Shown here piece by piece: positions 1 through 7,196 of a stretch of DNA of 12,846 nt. Under the pieces are notes generated by a model, which was not told the DNA's origin, searched no databases, and saw nothing but the letters and a program-made list of their open reading frames with translations. The stretch is from JAOUEA01 sp031364965 (lineage in GTDB: Bacteria; Actinomycetota; UBA4738; HRBIN12), in NCBI GenBank assembly GCA_031364965.1, contig JANLXF010000110.1, positions 1-12,846 on the forward strand. Direction: 5' to 3'. The position numbers were made by a program, and so were the translations under genes. The number at the start of each line of letters is the position of its first letter. The stretch's first letter is position 1.

Positions 1-1
1 C

Positions 2-913
2 GTGAAGGCCGCGACCGGCGAGGACGTGACCGCCGAGGAGCTGGGCGGCGCCGACGTGCACGCGCGCCGCAGCGGCGTGGCCGACCACGAGGCGGCCGAC
101 GACGCCCACGCACTCAGGATCGTGCGGGAGATCGTCGCGAACCTGAACCTCCCGTCGGCCCGGGCGTGGCCGGTCGAGGATCCGGTCGAACCCGCGATGC
201 CGGTCGGCAACCTGTACGGGGCGGTCTCGCATGACACGTCGATGACGTACGACGTGCACGAGGTGATCGGGCGGATCGTCGACGGCTCGGTGCTGCACGC
301 CTTCAAGCCGCTCTACGGCGACACGCTCGTCTGCGGCTTCGCGCGGATCCACGGACATCCGGTGGCGATCCTCGCGAACCAGGGGATCCTGTTCTCGGAG
401 TCCGCCCAGAAAGGCGCCCACTTCATCGAGCTCGCGTGCACGCGTGGGGTTCCGCTCGTCTTCCTCCAGAACATCACCGGCTTCATGGTGGGGCGCGAGT
501 ACGAGGCGGGCGGCATCGCGAAGGACGGCGCCAAGCTCGTCATGGCGGTCGCGTGCGCGAACGTCCCCAAGTTCACCGTGATCATCGGCGGTTCGTTCGG
601 CGCCGGGAACTACGCGATGTGCGGACGGGCCTACGGCCCCCGCCAGCTCTGGATGTGGCCCAACGCACGGATCTCGGTCATGGGCGGGCGTCAGGCCGCG
701 GCGGTCCTCACCACGGTCGGGGGCGACCCCGCGGACGAGGCGGCGACGATAGAGCGGTACGAAGCCGAGGGAAGTCCCTACCATTCGACCGCACGCCTGT
801 GGGACGACGGCGTGATCGACCCGCTGGAGACGCGCAAGGTGCTCGCCCTGGGGCTCGACGCGGCCTCGCGCGCCCCGATCGAGCCCACGACCTTCGGGGT
901 CTTCCGGATGTGA
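2..913 (+). CDS. liuB: Methylcrotonyl-CoA carboxylase, carboxyltransferase (beta) subunit, 5'-partial
   Basis: This is the C-terminal ~303 residues of an acyl-CoA carboxylase carboxyltransferase; family members are about 530 residues, so the first ~230 lie before the window. The GTG at base 2 is simply an internal Val codon. Carboxyltransferases move CO2 from carboxybiotin on the alpha subunit to the acyl-CoA, here most likely 3-methylcrotonyl-CoA in cytoplasmic leucine degradation. Visible family signatures are GGADVH near the left edge, the block NITGFMVGREYEAGGIAKDG, then GGSFGAGNYAMCGRA and WPNARISVMGG, which form the acyl-CoA/biotin pocket and match the methylcrotonyl-CoA subfamily better than propionyl-CoA carboxylases. 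Substrate assignment is reinforced by the downstream hydratase, biotin subunit and HMG-CoA lyase. Its stop TGA overlaps the GTG start of the next gene. Confidence 0.93.
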   Translation: MKAATGEDVTAEELGGADVHARRSGVADHEAADDAHALRIVREIVANLNLPSARAWPVEDPVEPAMPVGNLYGAVSHDTSMTYDVHEVIGRIVDGSVLHAFKPLYGDTLVCGFARIHGHPVAILANQGILFSESAQKGAHFIELACTRGVPLVFLQNITGFMVGREYEAGGIAKDGAKLVMAVACANVPKFTVIIGGSFGAGNYAMCGRAYGPRQLWMWPNARISVMGGRQAAAVLTTVGGDPADEAATIERYEAEGSPYHSTARLWDDGVIDPLETRKVLALGLDAASRAPIEPTTFGVFRM

Positions 914-1689
914 GCGGCGTCGCCGTCACCCGCGAGGGGCCCGTGACGACCCTGACGCTCGATCGCCCCGACCGTCGCAACGCGTTCTCCCCCGACACGA
1001 TGACCGAGCTCGCGGCCGCCGTTCGGGAGGCCGACGCCGATCCGCTCGTCCGCGTGGTTGTGCTCGCCGGCGCAGGCCCGGCCTTCTGCGCGGGCGCCGA
1101 CATCGAGTGGATGCGGGCCGGGCGCGAGGCCGACGGCGCCCGCAACCTGCATGAGGCCGAGGCGTTGCGCGACGGATTCGAGGCGCTCGACACGTGCGCG
1201 AAGTCCGTGATCGCGCGCGTGCACGGCGCGGCGATCGGCGGCGGAGCCGGGCTCGTGGCGTGCGCCGACGTCGCGGTGGCGGCCGACGACACGCGGTTCG
1301 CGTTCGCGGAGGTCCGACTCGGCCTGGTGCCCGCCACGATCGCTCCGTACGTGCTCCGCGCGATCGGCCCGGGGGCGGCCCGGTCGTTGTTCACGAGCGG
1401 CCGCGCCTTCGGCGCCGACGAGGCCCTCCGCCTGGGTCTCGTGCATCGCGTGGTGCCGCCGGCGTCGCTCGATACCGCGGTGCGAGAGGCCGTCGACCTG
1501 AGTCTGCAGGCCGGCCCGGAGGCGATCGCCTCGTGCAAACGGTTGATCCGCGACGCCACCTCGTCGCTCCAGCTCCCCGATCTTCCGCGACGGATCACCG
1601 ACGCCCGCATGTCCGATGAAGGCCGCGAAGGCCTCGATGCGTTCCTGGAGAAGCGACCGCCGTCATGGGCGCCATCGACCGACTCCTGA
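910..1689 (+). CDS. liuC: Methylglutaconyl-CoA hydratase (enoyl-CoA hydratase/isomerase family)
   Basis: This 259-residue crotonase-fold enzyme should hydrate 3-methylglutaconyl-CoA to HMG-CoA. The start is the GTG in ATGTGA at the liuB stop (4-base overlap); the open frame runs further upstream but only as a shadow of liuB. The CoA-binding/oxyanion segment AFCAGADIEWM is at residues 58-68 and the second oxyanion loop GGGAG at 110-114. The first catalytic Glu of classical crotonases is Gly here (GGGAGL), while the second (Glu134, in AEVRLGL) is kept. From memory this pattern, followed by PATIAPYVLRAIG, is typical of the LiuC group, so I do not read it as loss of function. The last 25 bases overlap liuD. 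Without the operon context only a generic enoyl-CoA hydratase call would be safe. Confidence 0.88.
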   Translation: MSGVAVTREGPVTTLTLDRPDRRNAFSPDTMTELAAAVREADADPLVRVVVLAGAGPAFCAGADIEWMRAGREADGARNLHEAEALRDGFEALDTCAKSVIARVHGAAIGGGAGLVACADVAVAADDTRFAFAEVRLGLVPATIAPYVLRAIGPGAARSLFTSGRAFGADEALRLGLVHRVVPPASLDTAVREAVDLSLQAGPEAIASCKRLIRDATSSLQLPDLPRRITDARMSDEGREGLDAFLEKRPPSWAPSTDS

Positions 1690-3392
1690 TCGCGAACCGC
1701 GGCGAGATCGCGGTACGGATCGTGCGCACCTGCCGCGAGGCGGGGATCGCCGTCGTCGCCGTCGTCAGTCCGGGGGACGAGCACGCCGCGCACGCCGCCC
1801 TCGCCGACGAGGTGCGCGCCGTGCCGTCGTACCTCGATGCGGAAGCCCTCGTGTCGGCGGCGCTCGAGGCCGGCGCCGACGCGATCCACCCCGGCTACGG
1901 CTTCCTCTCGGAACGAGCCGAGTTCGCGGAGTCCGTGATCGAGGCCGGGATCACCTGGGTCGGTCCCCCGCCGGCCGCGATGCGGGCGCTCGGCGACAAG
2001 GTCGGCGCCCGGGCGATCGCCGAGTCTCTGGGCATCCCCGTCGTGCCCGGCTACGCGGGCCTGGACCTCACCGAGGACGTGCTGCTGCGCGAGGCGGCCA
2101 GGCTCGGCACCCCGTTGCTGGTGAAGGCCGCGGGCGGGGGCGGCGGACGCGGGATGCGCGCCGTCGAGGACCTCGCACAGCTGCCCGACGCTCTCGCGAG
2201 CGCGCGCCGGGAAGCGGGGGCGGCCTTCGGCGACGAGCGCGTGTTCCTCGAACGGCGGATGGTCGGCGTGCGCCACGTCGAGGTCCAGGTGCTCGTCGAT
2301 ACTCACGGGCACGGCGTACACCTGGGCGAGCGCGACTGCTCGCTCCAGCGCCGCCACCAGAAGATCGTCGAGGAGACGCCCGCGCCCGGGGTCGGCGCGG
2401 AGCTCCGGGCGGCGCTCGGCGCGGCGGCGCTCGGGATCGCGCGCGAGGCCGGCTACGAGGGCGTGGGCACCGCCGAGTTCCTGCTGAGTCCCGACGGCAC
2501 GTGGTGCTTCCTCGAGATGAACGCGAGGCTGCAGGTCGAGCACCCCGTGACCGAGGCCGTGACAAGGATCGATCTCGTCCGGGCACAGCTGCGCGTGGCC
2601 GCCGGCGAGCCCCTTGCGTGGACCCAGGACGATGTCCGCCCGGCGGGTCACGCGATCGAGGCGCGCGTGTACGCCGAGGACCCGGCGACGGGTTTCCTGC
2701 CGGCGACGGGCCGTATCGATCTACTCGCGCTCCCCCACTGGCCTGGCGTTCGCATCGACGCGGCGCTGCGCGCCGGCGACGTCGTCGACCTGGGATTCGA
2801 CCCCTTGCTGGCGAAGGTGATCGCCGTCGCGCCGGACCGCGAGGCCTGCCTGGATCGGCTGGGCGCGGCCCTCACGGAGCTGCAGATCGTCGGCGTCCGG
2901 ACGAACCTCGGCTTCCTGCTGGACGCGCTCGTGCACCCCGACGTGCGCGCGGGAACGGCCGGCACCGACTGGGTGACCGACACGTGGGCGCCCGTCGTCC
3001 CTGCGCTGCCCCCCGGCGTGCACCCGGCGGGCGATCCGGCCGACCCCTGGCGTTCGTTCGGCGATGGCGCGGCGCCGAAGGGAGTCGCTGTAGCCGGTCA
3101 TCACGCGCTGTACCGGGGGTGGGGCTACGACCTTGCGCCCGACGAGCTCGAGCCCGTGACGATCGCGCCGCCCGGCGGCTCGCTGACCGCGCCGATGCCC
3201 GCCGCGGTCGCCCGTGTGGCCGTCGCGGTCGGCGAGGTGGTGGAAGCGGGACAGGTCGTCGTCGTGCTCGAGGCGATGAAGATGCAGCTGCGGGTCGACG
3301 CCCCGGTCGCGGGCGTGGTGCGGGCCGTGCACGTGGCCGATGGAGACGTGGTCGCCGCCGGTCAGATCCTGGTGGAGGTGGAGGATCGATGA
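1665..3392 (+). CDS. liuD: Methylcrotonyl-CoA carboxylase biotin-carboxylase/biotin-carrier (alpha) subunit
   Basis: This 575-residue protein carboxylates its own biotin with ATP and bicarbonate, then delivers CO2 to LiuB. The N-terminal lobe begins with LLIANRGEIAVRI (7-19); the ATP-grasp glycine loop VKAAGGGGGRGMR is at 153-165, HQKIVEETP at 231-239, and the catalytic EMNARLQVEHPVTE at 284-297. Carboxylase sequence ends near 446. The biotinyl domain covers about 505-575 with EAMKM at 536-540; Lys539 is the biotin site. Only ~60 residues separate the two domains, whereas methylcrotonyl-CoA carboxylase alpha subunits are usually ~650-670 residues with a larger BT domain there, so this resembles the ~600-residue actinobacterial acyl-CoA carboxylase alpha subunits in length. 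The ATG is preceded by GGAGAAG about 11 bases upstream and lies within liuC; the stop overlaps the liuE ATG as ATGA. Confidence 0.92.
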   Translation: MGAIDRLLIANRGEIAVRIVRTCREAGIAVVAVVSPGDEHAAHAALADEVRAVPSYLDAEALVSAALEAGADAIHPGYGFLSERAEFAESVIEAGITWVGPPPAAMRALGDKVGARAIAESLGIPVVPGYAGLDLTEDVLLREAARLGTPLLVKAAGGGGGRGMRAVEDLAQLPDALASARREAGAAFGDERVFLERRMVGVRHVEVQVLVDTHGHGVHLGERDCSLQRRHQKIVEETPAPGVGAELRAALGAAALGIAREAGYEGVGTAEFLLSPDGTWCFLEMNARLQVEHPVTEAVTRIDLVRAQLRVAAGEPLAWTQDDVRPAGHAIEARVYAEDPATGFLPATGRIDLLALPHWPGVRIDAALRAGDVVDLGFDPLLAKVIAVAPDREACLDRLGAALTELQIVGVRTNLGFLLDALVHPDVRAGTAGTDWVTDTWAPVVPALPPGVHPAGDPADPWRSFGDGAAPKGVAVAGHHALYRGWGYDLAPDELEPVTIAPPGGSLTAPMPAAVARVAVAVGEVVEAGQVVVVLEAMKMQLRVDAPVAGVVRAVHVADGDVVAAGQILVEVEDR

Positions 3393-4249
3393 GGCTGCCC
3401 GGGTCCGTGACGATCGTGGAGGTCGGGCCCCGCGACGGCCTGCAGAACGAGTCGGCGTCGGTGAGCACCGACGCGAAGCTCGCGTTCATCGAGGCGCTCG
3501 CCGATGCCGGGCTGCCGGTCGTCGAGGCCACGTCGTTCGTGTCCCCCTCGGCGGTGCCGCAGCTCGCAGATGCCGACGAGGTCGTGCCGCGGATCCGGCG
3601 GCGCGACGGGGTGCGCTATCCCGTGCTCGTGCCGAACATGCGGGGCATGGAACGGGCCGAGGCCGCCGGGGCCGATGCGGTCGCCGTCTTCACGGCCGCG
3701 TCGGAGACCTTCACCCAGCGCAACATCGGGATGTCGATCGCCGGCTCGCTCGAGGCGTTCGCGCCCGTGCTCGCCCGCGCGGGGGCACTCGGGTGGTGGC
3801 GCCGGGGATACGTGTCGACGGCGTTCGGCTGCCCGTACGAGGGCGACGTCGCCACCGATGTCGTCGTGCGGATCACCGAGGCGTTGCTGGATCTCGGGTG
3901 CGACGAGGTGTCGATCGGCGACACGATCGGGATCGCCGGACCCGACGACGTGCGCGATCGATGCGCGGCCCTGCTGGCGCGCGTCCCCGCCGAGCGGCTC
4001 GCGCTGCATCTCCACGACACGCGTGGCCGCGCGCTCGACAACGTCGAGGCGGGGCTCGAGATGGGGATCGCGACCTACGACGCGTCGGCGGGGGGCACGG
4101 GGGGGTGCCCGTTCGCCCCGGGCGCGCCTGGCAACGTCGCGACCGAAGCCCTCTGCCGACTCCTCGACCGGCTCGCGATCGCGCACGGGGTCGACGCGGG
4201 CGCCGTCGAGGCCGCCGGCCTCGCGCTGCGCGCGCACCTCACCGGCTAG
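3389..4249 (+). CDS. liuE: Hydroxymethylglutaryl-CoA lyase
   Basis: This 286-residue TIM-barrel lyase cleaves HMG-CoA to acetyl-CoA and acetoacetate, the last step of leucine degradation. All expected active-site elements are present: EVGPRDGLQNE at 11-21 (Arg15 and metal ligand Asp16), Glu46 in VEATSFVSP, HLHDTRG at 207-213 with metal ligands His207 and His209, and the catalytic-cysteine loop GGCPFAPGAPGN at 238-249 with Cys240 and metal ligand Asn249. Length matches bacterial HMG-CoA lyases (~300). The ATG overlaps the liuD stop (ATGA), with GGAGGTGGAGG just upstream inside liuD, so translation is probably coupled. The same frame stays open far upstream only because of the GC bias. The gene ends the operon and converges with the acetyltransferase, sharing stop-codon bases. 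Confidence 0.95.
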   Translation: MRLPGSVTIVEVGPRDGLQNESASVSTDAKLAFIEALADAGLPVVEATSFVSPSAVPQLADADEVVPRIRRRDGVRYPVLVPNMRGMERAEAAGADAVAVFTAASETFTQRNIGMSIAGSLEAFAPVLARAGALGWWRRGYVSTAFGCPYEGDVATDVVVRITEALLDLGCDEVSIGDTIGIAGPDDVRDRCAALLARVPAERLALHLHDTRGRALDNVEAGLEMGIATYDASAGGTGGCPFAPGAPGNVATEALCRLLDRLAIAHGVDAGAVEAAGLALRAHLTG

Positions 4250-4800
4250 GCAGGATCCTGCGCGTCGGCGCGCGCGAGCTCGTAGCGCACGCCCTGCCAC
4301 GTCTCGCCCTCGTAGGTGCGCTCGAACCGCTCGACCAGGACCATGCCGGCCTTCTCGGCGACGCGGAGCGACGGCGTGTTCTCGGCGCTCGCATACGCGC
4401 GCACCACCTCGGCCTCCAAGACGTCGAACGCGTAGCGGATCAACGCCCGCACCGCCTCGGTGGCGTAGCCGCGCCCCTGCGCGCGGGGCGCGATCGTGTA
4501 GCCGATCTTGATGACCCCGTGTTCGTCCTCGGCCGGGCTGAGCCCCACGTCCCCCACGAACTCGCCAGTTTCGAGCACCTCGACCGAGAACTGCACCCAG
4601 CCGGGCTCGCCGGGGCGCCGCGCGGCCATGTCGGCGATCTCCTCGCGCACCCCGTCGGGATCCGTGCGCTCCCACCCCTGGTACCGGTGGACGACGGGGT
4701 CGCTGCGATACGCCGAGATCGCCTCGGCGTCGGCCGGAACCGAGCGCCGCAAGCGGAGCCGTTCGGTGACCATCGGCCTGGAGTCGTCGTCGAAGCGCAT
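4246..4800 (-). CDS. GNAT-family N-acetyltransferase, RimJ/RimL type
   Basis: This 184-residue acetyl-CoA-dependent acetyltransferase is of the class that modifies ribosomal-protein N-termini or small amines; the substrate cannot be read from sequence. TERLRLRR at 12-19 is the usual beta-1 start, VGDVGLSP at 82-89 and KIGYTIAP at 98-105 build the core sheet, and the acetyl-CoA pyrophosphate loop RAQGRGYATEA spans 106-116. The later motif NTPSLRVAEKAGM (141-153) is the standard RimJ/RimL C-terminal signature. I kept the first ATG; Met10 directly before VTERLRLR is a plausible shorter start, and neither has a clear Shine-Dalgarno. Its stop overlaps that of liuE tail to tail, so it is not part of the liu operon. 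It is transcribed away from the acidic-protein gene across a ~118-base divergent gap. Confidence 0.88.
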   Translation of the reverse strand: MRFDDDSRPMVTERLRLRRSVPADAEAISAYRSDPVVHRYQGWERTDPDGVREEIADMAARRPGEPGWVQFSVEVLETGEFVGDVGLSPAEDEHGVIKIGYTIAPRAQGRGYATEAVRALIRYAFDVLEAEVVRAYASAENTPSLRVAEKAGMVLVERFERTYEGETWQGVRYELARADAQDPA

Positions 4801-4878
4801 CGGGCGAGAAGCCTACCGGGCGCACCGCGGTGCCGACGGTCGATTCGATCGGACGCGGGCGGGGTATCGGTGGTGCGA

Positions 4879-4899
4879 GCGCCGGCACGAGACCGGCGC
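4879..4899 (+). other. Short hairpin in the leader of the acidic-protein gene
   Basis: GCGCCGG (4879-4885) and CCGGCGC (4893-4899) are perfectly complementary around a 7-base loop. The hairpin ends 6 bases before the Shine-Dalgarno of the 76-residue acidic protein. If transcribed it would sit in the 5' leader and could affect mRNA stability or ribosome access. At this GC content 7-bp inverted repeats also arise by chance, so function is uncertain. The rest of the 4801-4918 gap must hold promoters for the two divergent genes, but I see no convincing -35/-10 pair. Confidence 0.35.
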
Positions 4900-4918
4900 C
4901 GTGGCGGAAGGAGCAGCG

Positions 4919-5149
4919 ATGCACGAGGAGACGCCGGCGCCCGAGATGCCCGGGCGCGAGACGGGAGGGATGCCCGACACCGGCAGCGTGCCCGACGACA
5001 TGCCGGATCTCGGCAGCGACCCCACGGAGCTCCCACAGGAGCAGCCCGACGAGGCTCCCGGTGAGTCACCGGAAACGCCCGACGAGGTCGAGCGGCCCGA
5101 CGACATGCCGGGCGGCGCGACAACCCCGGGCGAGGTCGGCGGCGGCTAG
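4919..5149 (+). CDS. Small acidic Pro-rich protein, probably disordered (hypothetical)
   Basis: I do not recognise this 76-residue protein. It has 21 Asp/Glu, 15 Pro, only two Arg, no Lys, no Cys and no aromatic residue, so it should be a soluble, strongly negatively charged, unfolded chain. The pentapeptide PDDMP occurs at 25-29 and 60-64, with related MPD at 18-20 and 28-30; the end is Gly-rich (GEVGGG). There is no signal peptide or membrane segment. The ATG is well supported by GGAAGGAG at 4906-4913, five bases upstream, which is the main reason to believe the gene; the frame is open further upstream but that part is antisense to the acetyltransferase. A strong hairpin follows 33 bases after the stop. 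A stress-related or nucleic-acid-mimicking role could be imagined, but nothing shows it. Confidence 0.68.
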   Translation: MHEETPAPEMPGRETGGMPDTGSVPDDMPDLGSDPTELPQEQPDEAPGESPETPDEVERPDDMPGGATTPGEVGGG

Positions 5150-5182
5150 CCCACGGCTAGCCCCGGGCGAGCCCGCGTGAGC

Positions 5183-5226
5183 GACACCATCCCGCGGCGG
5201 CGATCATCGCGCCGCGGGATGGTGTC
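5183..5226. terminator. Perfect 17-bp hairpin between convergent genes, probable bidirectional terminator
   Basis: GACACCATCCCGCGGCG (5183-5199) is followed after a 10-base loop by its exact reverse complement (5210-5226). It lies 33 bases after the acidic-protein stop (+) and 16 bases from the stop of the 30-residue membrane protein (-), exactly where a shared terminator is expected. There is no T-run on either side, so by the classical rule it is not a complete intrinsic terminator; in high-GC actinobacteria such U-less hairpins are often taken as terminators. The inner bases can add a further CGA/TCG pairing across a one-base bulge. Confidence 0.75.
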
Positions 5227-5242
5227 CGACGCGCGTGGACCC

Positions 5243-5335
5243 TTAGGTGCGGCGGAGCAGGTACATCGCGACCGCGATGATCAGCACCACCACGATGATG
5301 GTGCCGAGGATCCCCATATTCAGTGCGGCAAGCAT
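5243..5335 (-). CDS. Tiny single-pass membrane protein (30 residues)
   Basis: This is a 30-residue product: a short N-terminus (MLAALNMG), one hydrophobic segment from about residue 8 to 26 (ILGTIIVVVLIIAVAMYLL), and a basic C-terminus RRT. It is long enough for one membrane helix and little else, with the positive end probably cytoplasmic. The ATG is backed by AAGGGAGG on the - strand (5347 down to 5340), four bases upstream, which outweighs the longer in-frame reading from 5545 that would be antisense-free but overlaps the flavoenzyme gene. It follows that gene by 61 bases on the same strand, so co-transcription is possible; GATAGCT near 5370 could instead be part of its own -10. Small hydrophobic proteins of this kind are common next to stress genes, but I do not know this one. 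Confidence 0.66.
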   Translation of the reverse strand: MLAALNMGILGTIIVVVLIIAVAMYLLRRT

Positions 5336-5396
5336 GTGCCCTCCCTTCGGGTCGTCGCGAGAGCTATCTCCACCGGGGGCACAGCCGAAACCACGC

Positions 5397-7196
5397 TCAG
5401 CCGGCGAGCTCCTCGACCGCCCGGTGCGCCTGGTCGATCGCCACGTGAGCGAACGCCGCCCAGGCGGCATCCGCGTTCGCGAACGCCACGTTGCCGGCCC
5501 GTGATCTGGCCTCGAGGTAGGGTCCAGGATCCTCGGCGCCGGCACCGAGCAGCGGGTCGCCGCCGTACGAGTAACCGTGACCCCATCGGTTCACGACGAT
5601 GCCCGCGATGTCACGGTCGGCATCGAACCCTCCCGCTCCGAGCATGCGGGTCAGCTCGTCGCGGATCCGCGATTCGAAGTCCTCGAAGGTCATGTCGAAC
5701 AGTTGCCGGCGCCCCGCGCGGAAGCGTTGTCTGGCCGTGCCGCCGTCGGGCTGCGCGGGCACGTGCACCAGATGGAGCAGCATCGGTTCGTCGGGTGCGC
5801 GCGGACACCGGTACGAGCCCAGGCTCACGGGATAGTCGAGCTTGAGCCGCGAGAAGAACCCCATCGGGTTCGTGATCTCGTGTACGCCGAGTCGGACCCA
5901 GGGGTGCCAGTCGCGAACGGCCACCTTCACGTAGACGAGCGGCGCCTTCGTGTTCTTCGACAGGGCCTGCCGCTGGCGCTTCGGCAGCTCGGGCATGATC
6001 GAGGGGATCATCATGTGGTAGCCGGCGAGCACGGCGCGCGCGGCGCGCACCACCGACAACTCGCCGTTCCGAACGTAGCCGACGTCGACCCCGCCGTCGC
6101 GGTTGCGAACGTGGACGACTGTGCTCTCGAGTCGCAGCCGTGTGGACGAGCCGACCTCGTCGAGCCTGCCGTAGTCGAACGGCGCGGTCACGATGTCTTC
6201 CATCGTCGTGCCCGGCGCCGCGTCCGGGATCATCGAGCGCACCATCAGGCGAGCCAGCGACGCGTTCCCGTCGGGGAAGTGATAGATGTAGGGCTCGTTC
6301 ATCTCGGCCGCCACGGCCGGATCCACCGGGAGCCCCAGTCCTGCGAACCCCGGGTAGCCCGTCTCGTACGCGTCGTAGGCCGTGATGCGGTCGATGCCCA
6401 GCGCGAAGAAGTCGTGCGAGCGACCCTGGAAGGTGTCGGCCGCTCGGTCGTCGAGTCCCCAGGAGCGTTGGATGAAGTCGCGGTAGCTCGTGGTCTGCAG
6501 CAGCGCGACCGCCTCGTCCCGGGAGAGCTCGCCCAACGGGTTCCGGGGCGACGTGAAGAGGTCGACGAGCGCTGCCTTCGCGGAGGCCGACACCGGGAAG
6601 TCCGCGATGAACGCCGCGGCCGGACGCTCGTTCATCCGGTCGGGCGCGATGTCGTCGGCGACCATCCGCATCGGGTCGCCGGAGACCAGGACGTCGCGAC
6701 CGAATGCCTCACGGGAAAAGAAGACCGCGCGCGACAGTCCGAGCCCCGGGTACAGCTCGCGATCGAACGCCGTTCGGAACCGGCCGACATCGATCCCGAG
6801 CGAGGCGAGCAACCCCTTCGCGGCGTCGCTGTAGAGCCCCTCGGGAGACTGCAGGGCCTCGCTGCCGCCGTAGCCGATCAGCAGGCGGTCGCCCACCCAC
6901 AGCTCGTTCCGCTTCGCGTGCCCACCGAAATCATCGTGGTTGTCCAAGAGCAGGATCGACGCGGCCGGCTCGCGTTGCCGCCAGAACCACGCCGCGGCGA
7001 GCCCGCTGATCCCCGCTCCCACCACCACGAGATCGACCTGTTCTCCGATCGGCACACCGGCGATATCGAACGCCTGCCCGTCGCGGATCGCGTGCGCGAC
7101 ATCGAACGACCCTGGGTGGCTCCCGCGCATCCCGTGCCGTGCCGGCGGATACGTCGAGCCGTCCCGGTACTCCCGCCGCGTCACACCGTCCTGCAC
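5397..7196 (-). CDS. FAD-dependent amine oxidase of the spermidine dehydrogenase type
   Basis: This 599-residue flavoprotein probably oxidises a polyamine or related amine. The FAD Rossmann motif VVVGAGISGLAA is at 57-68, the ribose-binding acidic residue Asp85 ends the second strand (ILLLDNHDDFGGHAKRNE), and YHFPDGNASLARLMVR in the middle plus NRWGHGYSYGGDPL near the C-terminus are, to my recollection, hallmarks of SpdH-like enzymes. Those enzymes normally begin with a Tat signal (TRR plus a hydrophobic stretch) before a YPP...GMRGSHPGSF segment. Here TRREY (6-10) is followed within ten residues by that segment, and no hydrophobic run exists, so export is doubtful. The start is GTG with GGGAGGAG five bases upstream (7209-7202), so the short N-terminus looks genuine. 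It is divergent from the transporter gene by ~74 bases. Exact substrate is unproven. Confidence 0.82.
   Translation of the reverse strand: MQDGVTRREYRDGSTYPPARHGMRGSHPGSFDVAHAIRDGQAFDIAGVPIGEQVDLVVVGAGISGLAAAWFWRQREPAASILLLDNHDDFGGHAKRNELWVGDRLLIGYGGSEALQSPEGLYSDAAKGLLASLGIDVGRFRTAFDRELYPGLGLSRAVFFSREAFGRDVLVSGDPMRMVADDIAPDRMNERPAAAFIADFPVSASAKAALVDLFTSPRNPLGELSRDEAVALLQTTSYRDFIQRSWGLDDRAADTFQGRSHDFFALGIDRITAYDAYETGYPGFAGLGLPVDPAVAAEMNEPYIYHFPDGNASLARLMVRSMIPDAAPGTTMEDIVTAPFDYGRLDEVGSSTRLRLESTVVHVRNRDGGVDVGYVRNGELSVVRAARAVLAGYHMMIPSIMPELPKRQRQALSKNTKAPLVYVKVAVRDWHPWVRLGVHEITNPMGFFSRLKLDYPVSLGSYRCPRAPDEPMLLHLVHVPAQPDGGTARQRFRAGRRQLFDMTFEDFESRIRDELTRMLGAGGFDADRDIAGIVVNRWGHGYSYGGDPLLGAGAEDPGPYLEARSRAGNVAFANADAAWAAFAHVAIDQAHRAVEELAG

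Noticed and set aside
708..2651. 647-codon open frame on the - strand across the liu operon
   Set aside because: Antisense to liuC and liuD, which have clear catalytic motifs; its translation is low-complexity Arg/Ala/His-rich, the usual product of high-GC third-position bias.
1616..3388. Long in-frame + extension upstream of HMG-CoA lyase
   Set aside because: The extension is an Arg/Gly-rich shadow of liuD; lyase homology starts only at the ATG at 3389, which has the ATGA overlap and a ribosome-binding site.
4093..4110. GGGCAC/GTGCCC hairpin around a G-run, possible G-quadruplex or slippery site
   Set aside because: It encodes the Gly-Gly-Cys catalytic loop of HMG-CoA lyase; coding constraint explains it, and there are too few G-runs for a quadruplex.
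3362..4924. 520-codon - strand frame over liuE and the acetyltransferase
   Set aside because: Antisense or out of frame to two genes with full family motifs; no recognisable domain.
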